Below are positions 14,607 to 22,242 of a stretch of DNA of 64,000 nucleotides, piece after piece (within the stretch, counting starts at the first letter, position 1; the number at the start of each line of letters is the position of its first letter). The notes beneath the pieces were generated by a model. That model had not been told where the DNA came from, made no database searches, and saw only the letters and a list, made by a program, of their open reading frames with translations. Both the position numbers and the translations under genes were made by a program. Source of the DNA: Nocardia sp. NRRL S-836 (lineage in GTDB: Bacteria; Actinomycetota; Actinomycetes; Mycobacteriales; Pseudonocardiaceae); contig NZ_LGDY01000091.1 of NCBI RefSeq assembly GCF_001279525.1, positions 558,001 through 622,000 of the forward strand, given 5' to 3'.

Positions 14607-15806
14607 ATGATGTCGATCATGCTCTCGCCCATGATCGAAGCGGGCGAGCACGCGAGCCGTCGCCTTTTCCTGCGCGCCGGGGCGGCCGCCGCCGGTGGTG
14701 CCGGTCTGCTGGCCGCGACCGCGCCCGCCGCCGAGGCCGCCACCGGGTCGCACGTCTTCCGGGTCGCGCACTTCGGCGCCAGGGGAGACGGGCGGACCGA
14801 CGACACCGCCGCCGTCCAGCGTGCGATCGACGCGGCGTGTGCCTATGCCGCACGGGCCAACGGATACGCGCGCGTCGAGTTCGACGCCAGGACCTACCGG
14901 CTGGCGGCACCGCCGGTGCGCCCGCGGCCGGGCAGCACCCACGCGGCCGCCCAGCTGCTGTTCCCGGTGCGGATCTCCGGGCCGCAGATCACGGTCGAAC
15001 TCGCCGGTGCGGGCACCCAGCAGGGGCTGCAGTTCATCCCGGACGGGCAGCAGACGGCGGCGGGCACCATGCTGAGGTCGACCGTGTCCGCCACCTGGGA
15101 CGGCCTGTCCACCGGCATGCCACCGGCGGTCATCGCGTCGCCGAAGGGTGACGTGTGGGGCGGGTTCAACCGGGTGGCCGTGGCGATCACGAACATCGCC
15201 GTCCAGGTGCCGTCGAACCCGTCGTTGGCCGGCCTGAACCTGTTGTGGGCGCCGCAGGTCCGGCTGCGGGGCGTGCGGGTCTGCACGCCGGCGCCGCTGC
15301 CCGCGGTGATCGAGCCGAAGATCCCGTGGGCGACCGGGATCGTGCTGCCCGGCGGCGGCAACAACGCGGTGGTCTACCTGCGGGACGTGCACGTCGGCGG
15401 CTTCTACACCGGTCTGCTGTTCGGCGAGCACACCGACGCGTCCAGCGTCGTGATCTTCGCGTGCAAGGTGGGGCTCGCGCCGTTCGGCAAGCGCCTGCAC
15501 ACCGCGCGCTTCGGCCTGGTCACGGTCGAGTGCTGCCCGACGGTGCTCTCGCAGGTCGACTGGGAGGTCGGCCGCGTGGCCGCCAAGGAGGGCGACAGCC
15601 TCAAGATCGACCTGCTCGACGTCGAGGAGTTCAACGGCTTCAGCAGGAGCCTGGGCTGGACCACGCACGACTGCCACGTCTACGACCCGAACAACGTCCT
15701 GCGGGGCTGGATCTGGATGGCCCGCTCGGGCGCGGACTACCTGAACATCCCGCTCACCCTGCAGGGCGCCAAGCACCTCCAGATCGCCGAGATCCAGCAG
15801 ACCTGA
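14607..15806 (+). CDS. Tat-exported pectate-lyase-superfamily beta-helix protein
   Basis: A 399-residue protein. Near the N-terminus is a twin-arginine signal (ASRRLFLRAG followed by AAAAGGAGLLAATAPAAEA). The mature part begins FRVAHFGARGDGRTDDTAAVQRAIDAA, the signature opening of the Pectate_lyase_3/rhamnogalacturonase-type right-handed beta-helix. Later strands include NNAVVYLRDVHVGGFYTGLLFGEHTD. Such proteins bind or cleave polysaccharides; the catalytic residues cannot be assigned with certainty. The start is uncertain because several Met codons occur at 14607-14631 without a clear ribosome binding site. It ends in a strong hairpin shared with the convergent gene at 15840. Confidence 0.8.
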   Translation: MMSIMLSPMIEAGEHASRRLFLRAGAAAAGGAGLLAATAPAAEAATGSHVFRVAHFGARGDGRTDDTAAVQRAIDAACAYAARANGYARVEFDARTYRLAAPPVRPRPGSTHAAAQLLFPVRISGPQITVELAGAGTQQGLQFIPDGQQTAAGTMLRSTVSATWDGLSTGMPPAVIASPKGDVWGGFNRVAVAITNIAVQVPSNPSLAGLNLLWAPQVRLRGVRVCTPAPLPAVIEPKIPWATGIVLPGGGNNAVVYLRDVHVGGFYTGLLFGEHTDASSVVIFACKVGLAPFGKRLHTARFGLVTVECCPTVLSQVDWEVGRVAAKEGDSLKIDLLDVEEFNGFSRSLGWTTHDCHVYDPNNVLRGWIWMARSGADYLNIPLTLQGAKHLQIAEIQQT

Positions 15807-15829
15807 GCACCGTCTCATCCGGACGGTGC
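15807..15829. terminator. Bidirectional terminator hairpin
   Basis: GCACCGTC (15807-15814) and GACGGTGC (15822-15829) form a perfect 8-bp stem with a 7-nt loop between two convergent genes. Confidence 0.6.
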
Positions 15830-15839
15830 CGGCCTCGGT

Positions 15840-16082
15840 TCACCGGCCGCACAGGTCCTGGTGTGCGGCCCTGGCGGCCAGGATCGGCAGGAAGTTGTGG
15901 AACTTGGCGTGCCGCGACAGCCGGTGGTAGGCCTCGGAAACGGCCCGCCGGACCGACGGGTAGTCCGCCTCGCCCTTGCAGCGCCGGGTGGCCTCCTCGG
16001 CGGCGATGTCGAGCTGCGCCTCGACCTCGGCGTGCAGGTCGTGCGGATCGCGCACCTTGTGTCCGTTGAGAGTCGTGGCCAT
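15840..16082 (-). CDS. Small helical protein of unknown function (three-helix-bundle type)
   Basis: An 80-residue protein starting MATTLNGHKVRDP, with GGGGAGGAAG upstream on the minus strand (16087-16096). It is predicted to be all helical: DLHAEVEAQLDIAAEEATRRC, then SVRRAVSEAYHRLSRHAKFHNFLPILAARAAHQDL. The ending 'Y..L...A...FLPILAAR' recalls small actinomycete proteins annotated as three-helix-bundle or DUF3562-like. No function is known. It converges on the beta-helix gene. Confidence 0.6.
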   Translation of the reverse strand: MATTLNGHKVRDPHDLHAEVEAQLDIAAEEATRRCKGEADYPSVRRAVSEAYHRLSRHAKFHNFLPILAARAAHQDLCGR

Positions 16083-16202
16083 CGCTCTTCCTCCCCGGTT
16101 GTCCGACCGCACCTCGGTTGCCCTGGGTCACGACCGCCCAAACGGCCGGGTGTCACACCGGCGGCCACCTGAGTCGGGGATGTGTGGGCCATCTGGCGGG
16201 GT

Positions 16203-16208
16203 TAGGTT
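16203..16208 (+). promoter_or_regulatory. -10 element TAGGTT of a leaderless promoter
   Basis: TAGGTT is followed by 6 nt (GGGCGG) and the GTG start at 16215. Confidence 0.5.
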
Positions 16209-16214
16209 GGGCGG

Positions 16215-16523
16215 GTGATCAGCAGAGGTCCTGGGCCGGACGGAGTCGGCGCCGCGCCGCGGTCGGTCGCCGAGCTGGCGGCGACGTCGGCCGGGTGGAA
16301 GGTCGAGCTGGGTGAGTTCGGCAGGTGGCTCACCGCGGAGCACCAGGTCGTGCGGGGCGGTCGCCGCTGGCTGGTCGGCCTGACGCCGGTCGGGCGGGAG
16401 GTCGTCGCGATGGTGGTGTGGCGGGACGACGCCCTCGTGGACCACGCCCGCGGCACGGAGCGGGAGATGGCCGTCCTGGCCCACCGGACGCTGATCGGCA
16501 TCGTGGAGGACCGCGCCGGGTAG
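16215..16523 (+). CDS. Hypothetical protein
   Basis: A 102-residue protein starting at GTG 16215, placed by the -10 TAGGTT 6 nt upstream. It contains SVAELAATSAGWKVELGEFGRWLTAEHQVVRGGRRWLVGLTPVGREVVAMVVWRDD. The WLTAEHxVxRGGRRWLVGLT part looks like a compact beta-hairpin surrounded by helices. No signal peptide or membrane segment. I do not recognise the family; coding is supported by codon pattern and promoter. Confidence 0.55.
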   Translation: MISRGPGPDGVGAAPRSVAELAATSAGWKVELGEFGRWLTAEHQVVRGGRRWLVGLTPVGREVVAMVVWRDDALVDHARGTEREMAVLAHRTLIGIVEDRAG

Positions 16524-16679
16524 CGACCGTCCGGTGTGGAGGAACCGCGGACGGCTTCGTGGCGTGAAGGACACGTCCGGGTGCACGTGCGGTCATCCGG
16601 CGTGGAAACCCGGCCGGGCACGGAGGCCGTGGTGGTGACCCGTGGCGCCGCGAGCGTCTGGTTGGCGACGGCCGGGGCT

Positions 16680-16985
16680 TCACCGCTCGAACATGCGCGC
16701 CAGGCCGGTGATGTCCAGGACGCGCCGCACCGCCGGGCTGGGCGAGACCAGCCGCAGCGACCCCGCCGCCTCCACCGCCCTGGAACGGCTGCGGACCAGC
16801 GCGCTGATGCCGCTGGAGTCGCAGAACGTGATCCCGGAGACGTCGACGACGAGGTGGCGGCGCCCGCCGTCGATCAGCCGGTCCAGGTGGGTGAGCAGCG
16901 TCGTCGACCCGGTCACGTCCAGCAGCCCGGCCACCTCGACCCTGGTCTGCGCAGCCGACGTGCCGGTGACCCGGATCCGCAACAC
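16680..16985 (-). CDS. STAS-domain anti-sigma-factor antagonist
   Basis: A 101-residue protein with GTG start at 16985. It is a single STAS domain: RVEVAGLLDVTGSTTLLTHLDRLI, then HLVVDVSGITFCDSSGISALVRSRSRAVEAAGSLRLVSPSPAVRRVLDITGL. The Ser-Ser-Gly in CDSSGISAL is the phosphorylation site of SpoIIAA/RsbV-type antagonists. It would release a sigma factor by binding an RsbW-type kinase when unphosphorylated. No anti-sigma kinase or sigma factor gene is adjacent, so its partner must lie elsewhere. Confidence 0.88.
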   Translation of the reverse strand: MLRIRVTGTSAAQTRVEVAGLLDVTGSTTLLTHLDRLIDGGRRHLVVDVSGITFCDSSGISALVRSRSRAVEAAGSLRLVSPSPAVRRVLDITGLARMFER

Positions 16986-17097
16986 GATGCACCGCCCTCA
17001 CCCACGGATGTGATGGCAGGGGCTACCCGCTGATCGCCGGAATATGGCTGGGCGTACCGCGGAGGTCTGTCCCGTGAGCGTGCGCGAGGCCGGCTCG

Positions 17098-18153
17098 TCA
17101 CCACCACGCGCCCTTGGTGCTCGCGCTGGTCAGAGCCGATCTGACGACGGTGGTGCCGTCGTGGGCCGCGTCGGAGAGGTTCGCGCCGAACAGGTCGGCG
17201 TGGGAGAGGTCCGCGCCGATGAGTTTCGCTCGCGTGAGATCCGCGACGACGAGGTTCGCGTCGGTGAGGTTCGCGCCGACCAAGGTCACCTCGCGGAGGT
17301 TCGCTCCGAAGAGGTCGGCGTGGGTGAGGTTCGCGCGGTTGAGGTAGGCGTGGACGAGGGTGACATCGCTGAGCTCCGCGTCGGTGAGGTTCACGGTGGC
17401 CATCAGGGCGTTGCTGAAGTCGGCGGCGTAGGAGTCCACGGCGGAGAGGTTCGCGCCTTCGAGCCGCGTCCAGGTGAGGTTCGCGCGCACGAGGTTCGCA
17501 CGCACCAGGTTGGCCCCGGTGAGGTCCGACTCGGCGAGGTCCACGCCGGTGAGGTCCGCCTGGGCGAGGTCGGCGCGGGTGAGGTTCGCGCGGTGCAGGC
17601 AGCTCCCGCGCAGGTCGATCCGGGCGGTCTGGTCGCGGCCGGTGTCGCGGCGGCCCAGGACGGTGAGTGCGGCCTGGACGTCGGCGGCGACGTCCTGCTC
17701 GGGGCAGTTCACGGCCGCGGTCTTCGCGGTCGCGGTGGTGCGTTGCGGTGTGGTCGTGCGGATGAACGCGGACAGGACCTCGACGATGGTCGGGTGGTCG
17801 CGTGGTGAGTCGCGGGCCAGGCGTTCCAGGCCGTAGATCGCGCCCAGACGGGCCTGGAGGTGGTCGGCACCGGCCCGGTCGAGCTGGTCGACCGCTTTGG
17901 TGAACCGGTCGGTCAGCTGCGCCTGCTCGGCCATGGCGTTCTGCGTGCGGGTGGCTTCCAGCGACCGGCCGGTGAAGTACACGCCGGCCGCGGCCGCCAG
18001 CGCGGCGATCACCGACGCGATCGCCGTCCAGTTCCACGACCGGGTGGAGCGTGACCGCCGAGTCGGCGAGCGCAGGGACGCGGGCCGGGCGACTCGCGTG
18101 GACGTCCCCGCGGGCCGCGGCTGACGGGAGCGACCGGAGAGGTGGTGATCCAT
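17098..18153 (-). CDS. Membrane-anchored pentapeptide-repeat protein
   Basis: A 351-residue protein starting MDHHLSGRS. A basic N-terminus is followed by one membrane segment (WTAIASVIAALAAAAGVYFTG), then a helical stretch with RFTKAVDQLDRAG and ARLGAIYGLERLARDSPRDHPTIVEVLSAFIR. From about residue 165 to near the end are A(D/N)LxX pentapeptide repeats (LRGSCLHRANLTRADLAQAD and onward), forming a right-handed quadrilateral beta-helix. The helical block YGLERLARDSPxDHxxxVExL commonly precedes pentapeptide repeats in actinomycete membrane proteins. Function is unknown; some pentapeptide proteins mimic DNA. Confidence 0.88.
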   Translation of the reverse strand: MDHHLSGRSRQPRPAGTSTRVARPASLRSPTRRSRSTRSWNWTAIASVIAALAAAAGVYFTGRSLEATRTQNAMAEQAQLTDRFTKAVDQLDRAGADHLQARLGAIYGLERLARDSPRDHPTIVEVLSAFIRTTTPQRTTATAKTAAVNCPEQDVAADVQAALTVLGRRDTGRDQTARIDLRGSCLHRANLTRADLAQADLTGVDLAESDLTGANLVRANLVRANLTWTRLEGANLSAVDSYAADFSNALMATVNLTDAELSDVTLVHAYLNRANLTHADLFGANLREVTLVGANLTDANLVVADLTRAKLIGADLSHADLFGANLSDAAHDGTTVVRSALTSASTKGAWW

Positions 18154-18328
18154 GCGCCAAGGTTGGCAGCCCCGGCCCGCAGGCGGACGGCGAACGTCGT
18201 GACACGTGGGCGGAATCGCCGGAATGGCGGCGTGGCAACGGCGTCGGGCTGGTCCACCCGCGCAACGCTGCTGCCTCACCGCGCAACGCCCATGTCGCCA
18301 CGCCGTGCGAACGGCCAGGCTGACCCGC
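18154..18328. other. Divergent intergenic region, pentapeptide gene / T7SS-associated operon
   Basis: About 175 bp between two divergent starts. CAGGCT at 18315-18320 lies 7-8 nt before the ATG at 18329 and is a plausible leaderless -10. I see no strong palindrome. Confidence 0.35.
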
Positions 18329-19039
18329 ATGAGCAGGTTGAGCCCCGAGCAGATCGCCCAGCACGCCCGCGCCGCCGGGTTCGACGGGCAGGGCCTCACG
18401 ATCGCGGTCGCCGTCGCCCTGGCCGAGTCCAACGGGGACCCGCGGGCGCACAACGGCAAGCCGCCGGACGACTCCTACGGGCTCTGGCAGATCAACATGC
18501 TCGGTGCGATGGGGCCGGAGCGGCGCAGGCAGTACGGACTCGACTCCAACCAGGAGCTGTTCGACCCGCGCGTCAACGCCGAGGTGGCCAACTCGCTCTC
18601 CCGCGACGGCAGGTCGTGGACCCCGTGGTCCACCTACACCAACGGCGCCTACCGCAAGTACCTCGACGTCGCGCGCCGGGCCGCGCGGGGCACGGGCAAG
18701 GGGACGCCGCCGCGGCGGGGAGGCGGGGCGCAGAGTGGCGGGTTCGCCGTGGACCCCGGCGCGCTGGACCACTACGTCAAGCAGGGCAAGGGCATCGCCG
18801 ACGACCTCGCGTCGATCGGGACCAGGCACGTGCGCCAGGTCGGCAGGATCGCGGACGACAGCTTCGGGCGGATCGGGCGGGAGACCGGGTTCGCCTCGGC
18901 GCTCGAAGCGTTCGGGGGCGCGCTGCACCGGCAGGTCGACGGGGTCGGCCGCAACGCTGACCGGCTGGCGAGGTCGACCGGGCGGCTGGCACGGGCGTAC
19001 CGCGCGCAGGACGACGCGATCGCCGACGACTTCAAGTGA
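18329..19039 (+). CDS. Lysozyme-like transglycosylase domain with helical WXG-like tail (T7SS-associated)
   Basis: A 236-residue protein without a classical signal peptide. Residues 1-115 form a lysozyme-like domain: the likely catalytic Glu in AVALAESNGDP, then DDSYGLWQIN and WTPWSTYTNGAYRKYL, typical of soluble lytic transglycosylase-like hydrolases in actinomycetes. After a basic Gly-rich linker (KGTPPRRGGGAQSGG), residues about 140-236 are entirely helical with polar heptads (YVKQGKGIADDLASIGTRHVRQV), resembling the helical-hairpin WXG100/EspB-like domains that direct type VII export. It is first in a four-gene plus-strand unit and 7 bp before the CHAP gene. The combination suggests a wall-cutting enzyme exported with the T7SS; this is inference. 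Confidence 0.78.
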   Translation: MSRLSPEQIAQHARAAGFDGQGLTIAVAVALAESNGDPRAHNGKPPDDSYGLWQINMLGAMGPERRRQYGLDSNQELFDPRVNAEVANSLSRDGRSWTPWSTYTNGAYRKYLDVARRAARGTGKGTPPRRGGGAQSGGFAVDPGALDHYVKQGKGIADDLASIGTRHVRQVGRIADDSFGRIGRETGFASALEAFGGALHRQVDGVGRNADRLARSTGRLARAYRAQDDAIADDFK

Positions 19040-19046
19040 GGATGAC

Positions 19047-20084
19047 GTGGACACACGAGCCGTCGCGCTCCAGTTCGCCAAGAGGATGATCGCGCACCGC
19101 AACGCGTTGGCGGGCAAGGCCGACGACGCGGTGCGGGTGCAGTTCGCGTTGCACCAGGCGAGCAGTGCGCTGGAGGGACAGCAGGACGCCACGCGCAAGG
19201 CCGCGGGCAAGGCGCTCGGCCACTGGGACGGTGCCGCCTCGGAGCAGTTCGAACGGCGCTCCGACCGGCTGGCGAAGCAGATCCGGATGACGGCGTCCGT
19301 CAGCACCGAGGCCGAGAAGGTGGTGGCGGGTGCGGGCAGCGCGCTCGTCACCGGGCACACGGCCGCGCAACGGCTGATCGACGAGTACGTCACCAAGGCC
19401 GTCGCGTTGCTCGACACGGCCGTCGCGAGTGGAACCCAGGCCGCACTGATGAAGGCGGTGGCCGCCGCGGCGGATCTCGAACCGCGGTACACGCGCGAGT
19501 CGGTGCGCAACGTGCGGCGGGTCAAGGCCGAGCTCGGTGCGGCGAAGCGGAAGCTCCGCGCGCTGGAGAGGGAGATCGAGGACGACGGCGTCGCCGATCC
19601 CCGCGTGGCACGGCGCGGCGGTGGTGGTGGCGGTGGTGGTGGCGCGACCAAGACGTCCGGCACGAAGGTGCGCAAGATCGTGTCCGCCGCCCGCGGAGAG
19701 ATCGGCACGCGGGAAAGTCCGCCCGGCAGCAACCGCAACCCGTACGGGCCCACGACCTACTGGTGCTCCTCGTTCGCCACGGCGATGTGGCGCAAGGCCG
19801 GTGTGGACATCCCGATCCTGCCGTTCACCGGCGACGTCTACCGCTGGGGCCAGCGGCACGGCAAGGCGTACGGCAACGGTGACCTAAAGGGGAACGTGCG
19901 GCCCGGCGACGTGCTGCTGTTCGGCACCGGCCCGCAGAGCCCGGCCACCAGCAAGCACATCGGCATCGTGGAGAAGGTCGACGGCGGCACGGTCACGTTG
20001 ATCGAGGGCAACTCCGGCGACCAGGTCCGGCGCAACACCCACCAGCTCAGCGGCACGAAGTTCTACGGAGGAGTGCACCCGTGA
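19047..20084 (+). CDS. WXG-like helical domain fused to CHAP amidase/peptidase
   Basis: A 345-residue protein starting GTG 19047, 7 bp after the previous stop. Residues 1-185 form a long helical hairpin of the WXG100-like class (ALQFAKRMIAHRNALAGKAD, KALGHWDGAASEQFERRSDRLA). A run of nine Gly at about 192-200 links it to a CHAP domain (about 205-345). The catalytic Cys is in TYWCSSFATAMW, the His in SKHIGIVEKV, and an Asn/Glu candidate in LIEGNSGDQ. CHAP domains cleave peptide cross-bridges or amide bonds of peptidoglycan. It lacks a signal peptide, fitting T7SS export through the N-terminal helices. It overlaps the next gene by 4 bp (GTGA). Confidence 0.85.
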   Translation: MDTRAVALQFAKRMIAHRNALAGKADDAVRVQFALHQASSALEGQQDATRKAAGKALGHWDGAASEQFERRSDRLAKQIRMTASVSTEAEKVVAGAGSALVTGHTAAQRLIDEYVTKAVALLDTAVASGTQAALMKAVAAAADLEPRYTRESVRNVRRVKAELGAAKRKLRALEREIEDDGVADPRVARRGGGGGGGGGATKTSGTKVRKIVSAARGEIGTRESPPGSNRNPYGPTTYWCSSFATAMWRKAGVDIPILPFTGDVYRWGQRHGKAYGNGDLKGNVRPGDVLLFGTGPQSPATSKHIGIVEKVDGGTVTLIEGNSGDQVRRNTHQLSGTKFYGGVHP

Positions 20085-20362
20085 TCACCGGACACGCGCA
20101 CCACGACACCGGCATCGCGATCGAGGTCGGCGCCGGCGGCGGGCTGCGCTCCATCGCGCTGACCGAGCGGTCGATGCGGCTGGGCCGCGCCGCGCTGGCG
20201 GACGAGATCCTCACCCTGGTGCGGCTCGCGACCGCGCGGGCCAACGAGCGGGCCCGGCACGTGCTCGGCGCCGAGCACCTGGAGGCGCTCGGCATCCACG
20301 CCGACACCGAGCTCGCCGAGGAGATCGAGTCCACCACACCGCAGAGCTGGATGGTCCGATGA
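20081..20362 (+). CDS. Small T7SS-locus protein (function unknown)
   Basis: A 93-residue protein with GTG start overlapping the CHAP stop. It begins HHDTGIAIEVGAGGGLRSIALTERSMRLGRAALADEILTLVRLATARANERA. A short beta-hairpin followed by a long helix recalls YbaB/EbfC-like nucleoid-associated small proteins, which recur as small members of ESX-like clusters in Pseudonocardiales. It ends in an ATGA overlap with the next gene, so it is translationally coupled. Confidence 0.65.
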   Translation: MITGHAHHDTGIAIEVGAGGGLRSIALTERSMRLGRAALADEILTLVRLATARANERARHVLGAEHLEALGIHADTELAEEIESTTPQSWMVR

Positions 20363-20667
20363 CGCACGAGCCGCAGACCATCGAGGACATGCTGGCAGCG
20401 GACGAAGAACGCGAACCACTCGACGTGCGTGCGGCGTTGGACGCGATCACCCGTTCCGCGCGGGAGGGCGACGTGGTCGTGACGGTCGACCTGCACGGCA
20501 AGCTGGTCGGGCTGGAGCTGGGTCCGCGTGCGATGGCGTTGCGGCCCGCCGCGCTGGCGTCCCGCGTGCACCGGCTGGTCGACGAGGCAGCCGAGGCCGC
20601 GCTGGCCGCGGGTGCCGAGGTCCTGGCGGCGGTGCTGGACGAGCCGGTCGGGCTGGGACTGTCCTAA
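20359..20667 (+). CDS. YbaB/EbfC-like small protein of the T7SS locus
   Basis: A 102-residue protein starting MTHEPQTIEDMLAADEE. A beta-strand pair VVVTVDLHGKLVGLELG is flanked by helices (LDVRAALDAITRSAREG; ASRVHRLVDEAAEAALAAG), matching YbaB/EbfC DNA-binding-like proteins common in ESX-type loci. It is coupled to the upstream gene by ATGA. Its stop overlaps by 4 bp the stop region of the convergent EspG-like gene, leaving no room for a terminator. Confidence 0.65.
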   Translation: MTHEPQTIEDMLAADEEREPLDVRAALDAITRSAREGDVVVTVDLHGKLVGLELGPRAMALRPAALASRVHRLVDEAAEAALAAGAEVLAAVLDEPVGLGLS

Positions 20668-21437
20668 CCGGCCTCGGCGAGCATCTCGGTGACGCGCCGG
20701 GTGATCCACGTCAGGTCGGCGGGGACCACCCGGACCCACTGCTCGTCGCGGACGTCCTCGGTCGTGATGACGTACCGGCCCGCCCTGGTGTCCGACCAGG
20801 TGAGCACGGGCGAACGGCCGCGGCTGCCGGTCACGGCCAGCTGCCCGGCGCCGACCCGGCCCGCCTCCGCGATCGTGATCAGCGGCCGCATCGCGCTGCC
20901 GCGCACACCCGCGTCGGCCAGCACCCGTTCCAGGCCGTGGTAGCCGGTCTCCACGTGTGCCCGCAGCGCCGCCGAGTACGCCGGTCGCGGCAGCCGCATC
21001 TGCTCGCCCGGCCCGGCGGGGTGGTCACCGAGCAGCCTCACCACCGCCCGCACCAGGTCGGCACGTGCGATGGGTTCGAGCGCCAGCTCCTCGTTGTTGA
21101 GCACGGCCAGCACACCCCGGCTGCCCCGGACCGCGGCGAGCACCCGCCACGGCTGCTCGCCGAACGCCAGCGCGTCGACGGACGCCGTGTGGTGGCGGAG
21201 CATGCCGAGCAGTTCCTCGAGCTCGGGTGCGACGTCACCGTGCTCGTCGATCAGGCCGGCGTCCGCCAGCGACGTGGACACCTCGCCGGCCAGCCGGTCC
21301 CGCTCGGCCTCCGTGGCGCCGTGGGACGGCACGTCCAGCGCGGGCGGCGGCTCACCGAAGCCGAGGTCCTCCCACACCAGGTCGAACTCCAGGTGGGACA
21401 GGACGACTGCACCGGTTGCGGGTAAACGCCGTGCCAT
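20664..21437 (-). CDS. EspG-like ESX/type VII secretion chaperone
   Basis: A 257-residue protein starting MARRLPATGAVVLSHLEFDLVWEDLG. This opening (a strand with an LSxxEFDxLWExLGLG-like motif) is characteristic of EspG, the cytosolic chaperone that keeps PE-PPE-type pairs soluble and brings them to the ESX machine. Later features are LRHHTASVDALAFGEQPWRVLAAVRG, ELALEPIARADLVRAVVRLLG, and a C-terminal block RAGRYVITTEDVRDEQWVRVVPADLTWITRRVTEML. Its PPE-like client is probably the product encoded at 23695-24930. A GGGAG site precedes the ATG. It is divergent from the AraC gene with the two control regions squeezed into 28 bp. Confidence 0.85.
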   Translation of the reverse strand: MARRLPATGAVVLSHLEFDLVWEDLGFGEPPPALDVPSHGATEAERDRLAGEVSTSLADAGLIDEHGDVAPELEELLGMLRHHTASVDALAFGEQPWRVLAAVRGSRGVLAVLNNEELALEPIARADLVRAVVRLLGDHPAGPGEQMRLPRPAYSAALRAHVETGYHGLERVLADAGVRGSAMRPLITIAEAGRVGAGQLAVTGSRGRSPVLTWSDTRAGRYVITTEDVRDEQWVRVVPADLTWITRRVTEMLAEAG

Positions 21438-21452
21438 GAGTGCTCCCGTGGT

Positions 21453-21458
21453 TAATCT
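21453..21458 (+). promoter_or_regulatory. -10 element TAATCT of a leaderless promoter for the AraC gene
   Basis: TAATCT is followed by 7 nt and a GTG at 21466. A further-upstream ATG at 21436 would overlap the EspG-like start codon, so the GTG is preferred. Confidence 0.5.
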
Positions 21459-21465
21459 TGACCGC

Positions 21466-22242
21466 GTGCAGCACGACGCAGAGGTCGCGAGCGGTGTGCT
21501 GGTCGTGCGTGCTTCCGGTGCGGCAGCGGCGAAAGCCGCGCTGACCGGCTCGCCGTCCGTGCGGACACCCGAGTCCATCCAGCTGCTGATGCGGTGCCCG
21601 GTGCACCGCTCGTTGCCTGAGGGCACCCACGTCTTCGGCGACTGCTCGCTGCACGTCCTGCCCGTCGGCGCGATCATGCTGACCGTGCCGGAAACCAAGC
21701 TGTCGACCGGTTTCAGCGAGCTGCACCCGCTGATGTTCCAGCCGGTCGAGGTGGCCGCCGGTGTGCGCGACGTGTTCTCCGGCGCGGTGGGCCACGTCAT
21801 CGCCGCGCGGGCCGTGCTCGACCCCCTCGGCGTGGCGCACCACCTGGTCGGGCTGGCGGAGCTGGTGCTGCGCAGCGCGTTGCGGGAGGAGCTGCAGCGG
21901 GCCGACATCGCCACCGGGCACCGGCGTGCCGCGCTGGAGCACATCCGCGCGCACCTCGGTGACCCGTCCCTGACACCGGGCCAGGTGGCCAAGGCGCTGA
22001 ACATCTCGCTGCGCCGGCTGTACCAGGTGTTCGAGGGCGAGCCGAACGTCGCCGAGCGGATCAAGGTGCTGCGCATCGAGCGCGCGAAGGCGCTGCTGGC
22101 CGACCCGGCGAAGGCCGGCCGCGGCGTCGGTGAGATCTCCCGCGACTGCGGGTTCGTCAGTGCGACGCACTTCTCCCGTGCCTTCCGCGCGCTGGTCGGC
22201 CAGCCACCGACGGAGTACCGCCGCCGCGCTCTGCCGAGGTGA
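21466..22242 (+). CDS. AraC-family transcriptional regulator
   Basis: A 258-residue protein with GTG start at 21466 chosen from the -10 at 21453. The N-terminal half is an AraC_binding_2-like sensor. The C-terminal half is the two-HTH AraC domain: RRAALEHIRAHLGDPSLTPGQVAKALNISLRRLYQVFEGEP, then RIERAKALLADPAKAGRGVGEISRDCGFVSATHFSRAFRALVGQPPTEYR. It is divergent from the EspG-like gene and lies inside the T7SS cluster, so it may set expression of that cluster. Its last 86 bp overlap, antisense, the 3' end of the gene at 22157. Confidence 0.9.
   Translation: MQHDAEVASGVLVVRASGAAAAKAALTGSPSVRTPESIQLLMRCPVHRSLPEGTHVFGDCSLHVLPVGAIMLTVPETKLSTGFSELHPLMFQPVEVAAGVRDVFSGAVGHVIAARAVLDPLGVAHHLVGLAELVLRSALREELQRADIATGHRRAALEHIRAHLGDPSLTPGQVAKALNISLRRLYQVFEGEPNVAERIKVLRIERAKALLADPAKAGRGVGEISRDCGFVSATHFSRAFRALVGQPPTEYRRRALPR

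Noticed and set aside
16913..19753. A 946-codon minus-strand frame crossing the STAS, pentapeptide and T7SS genes
   Set aside because: The translation is low-complexity Arg/Pro/Ala; real genes with motifs occupy the other frames.
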